From assembly GCA_965371805.1 (NCBI GenBank), contig CBDUZW010000028.1:1-54262 (forward strand): a DNA stretch of 54,262 nucleotides, written 5' to 3'. The stretch's first letter is position 1, and the number at the start of each line of letters is the position of its first letter. The stretch comes from JAOZTV01 sp965371805. GTDB taxonomy: Bacteria; Acidobacteriota; Aminicenantia; UBA2199. The notes beneath the pieces are model-generated. The model saw only the letters and a program-made list of their open reading frames with translations, was not told where the DNA came from and did no database searches. Shown piece by piece: positions 54,060-54,262 of the stretch. Made by a program: the position numbers and the translations under genes.

Positions 54060-54089
54060 AAGGACCTCCTTTTCATAACTTTCGAAATT

Positions 54090-54118
54090 ATTATGCCACA
54101 AACCACCTTAGAAGTCAA
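54090..54118 (-). promoter_or_regulatory. promoter of the type I restriction operon
   Basis: Minus strand TTGACT (54113-54118), 17 bp, CATAAT (54090-54095), 30 bp before the first start codon. The remaining bases to the window end show only AT-rich sequence and one TetR-operator-like 10-mer at 54242-54251. Confidence 0.65.
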
Positions 54119-54262
54119 GAAAAATTGTATTATTATGCAAATAGACAAATTTTTTGTTGACAGGTACAGATTTTTATTACATATCTGAATATTAAAAAAA
54201 TATATGGGGGCCGCCCATTAGAAGTTAATTGTCAAGTAAATAGACCTGTCTTTCTGTTTTTT

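Noticed and set aside
54102..54262. Plus-strand promoter TTGACA at 54158 with TATCTG
   Set aside because: The spacing is 19 bp and no gene follows in the window.

Overview
The window is AT-rich DNA from a diderm (Gram-negative-type) bacterium. It carries many Sec and lipoprotein signal peptides, a predicted outer-membrane beta-barrel protein, large membrane hybrid histidine kinases, and a flagellar gene (fliE). The phylum cannot be fixed from the sequence. The mix of giant two-component systems with propeller sensors, CARDB and parallel beta-helix secreted proteins, a 23S-IVP-type four-helix-bundle protein and low GC resembles what is seen in Spirochaetota- or Aminicenantia-like lineages, but that is only an impression. 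I found no rRNA, tRNA, CRISPR array or insertion sequence.

Region 1 (1-32 kb) reads as ordinary chromosome. It holds secreted and lipoprotein genes of unknown role, an exported protein-isoaspartate methyltransferase, two acetyltransferase/NTPase genes, and a 1567-residue hybrid kinase with two predicted 7-bladed propellers. These are followed by an M43 metalloprotease with a barrel protein, a short RecQ with a PilZ protein, a second hybrid kinase, a TPR/DHp protein broken by an in-frame TAG, MscS, a beta-helix protein, a serine hydrolase and RtcB. A lon-tetR pair closes the region; both genes carry the same palindromic operator (AGACCGGTCT / AGACAGGTCT) at their promoters.

Region 2 (32-41.5 kb) is a patchwork. 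It contains an ankyrin protein, a possible structured RNA with some group II intron-like features (34.57-34.74 kb), an M13 peptidase, a Fic protein, a solitary fliE, and a four-helix-bundle gene overlapping radC. A promoter plus leader module of about 115 bp (TTGACA-N17-TATNAT, a hairpin, and a 7-codon leader ORF ending across the next start codon) occurs before fic and before the four-helix-bundle gene. A broken third copy faces the 3' end of fliE, and a dead tail of a second four-helix-bundle gene lies nearby.

Region 3 (41.7-54.1 kb, all minus strand) is a defence operon. Read from its promoter at 54.1 kb the order is half-size hsdS, hsdM, micro-ORF, dinD, three micro-ORFs, full-size hsdS, a 1248-residue protein with a nuclease-like N-terminus and a degenerate STAND-like core, hsdR, and a YgjP-type metallopeptidase. 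Most neighbours overlap or lie a few bases apart.

The most unusual observation is in this operon. A perfect 28-bp palindrome inside dinD encodes part of a DinD peptide (NHFRDVTKMV). It is repeated exactly in the micro-ORF upstream, and diverged versions, each still near-palindromic and still encoding NHxVxVxxMV, occur twice in a downstream micro-ORF. A second palindrome type encoding SQ-x-x-x occurs in two of the micro-ORFs. This looks like a coding palindromic repeat family tied to dinD in a type I restriction locus.
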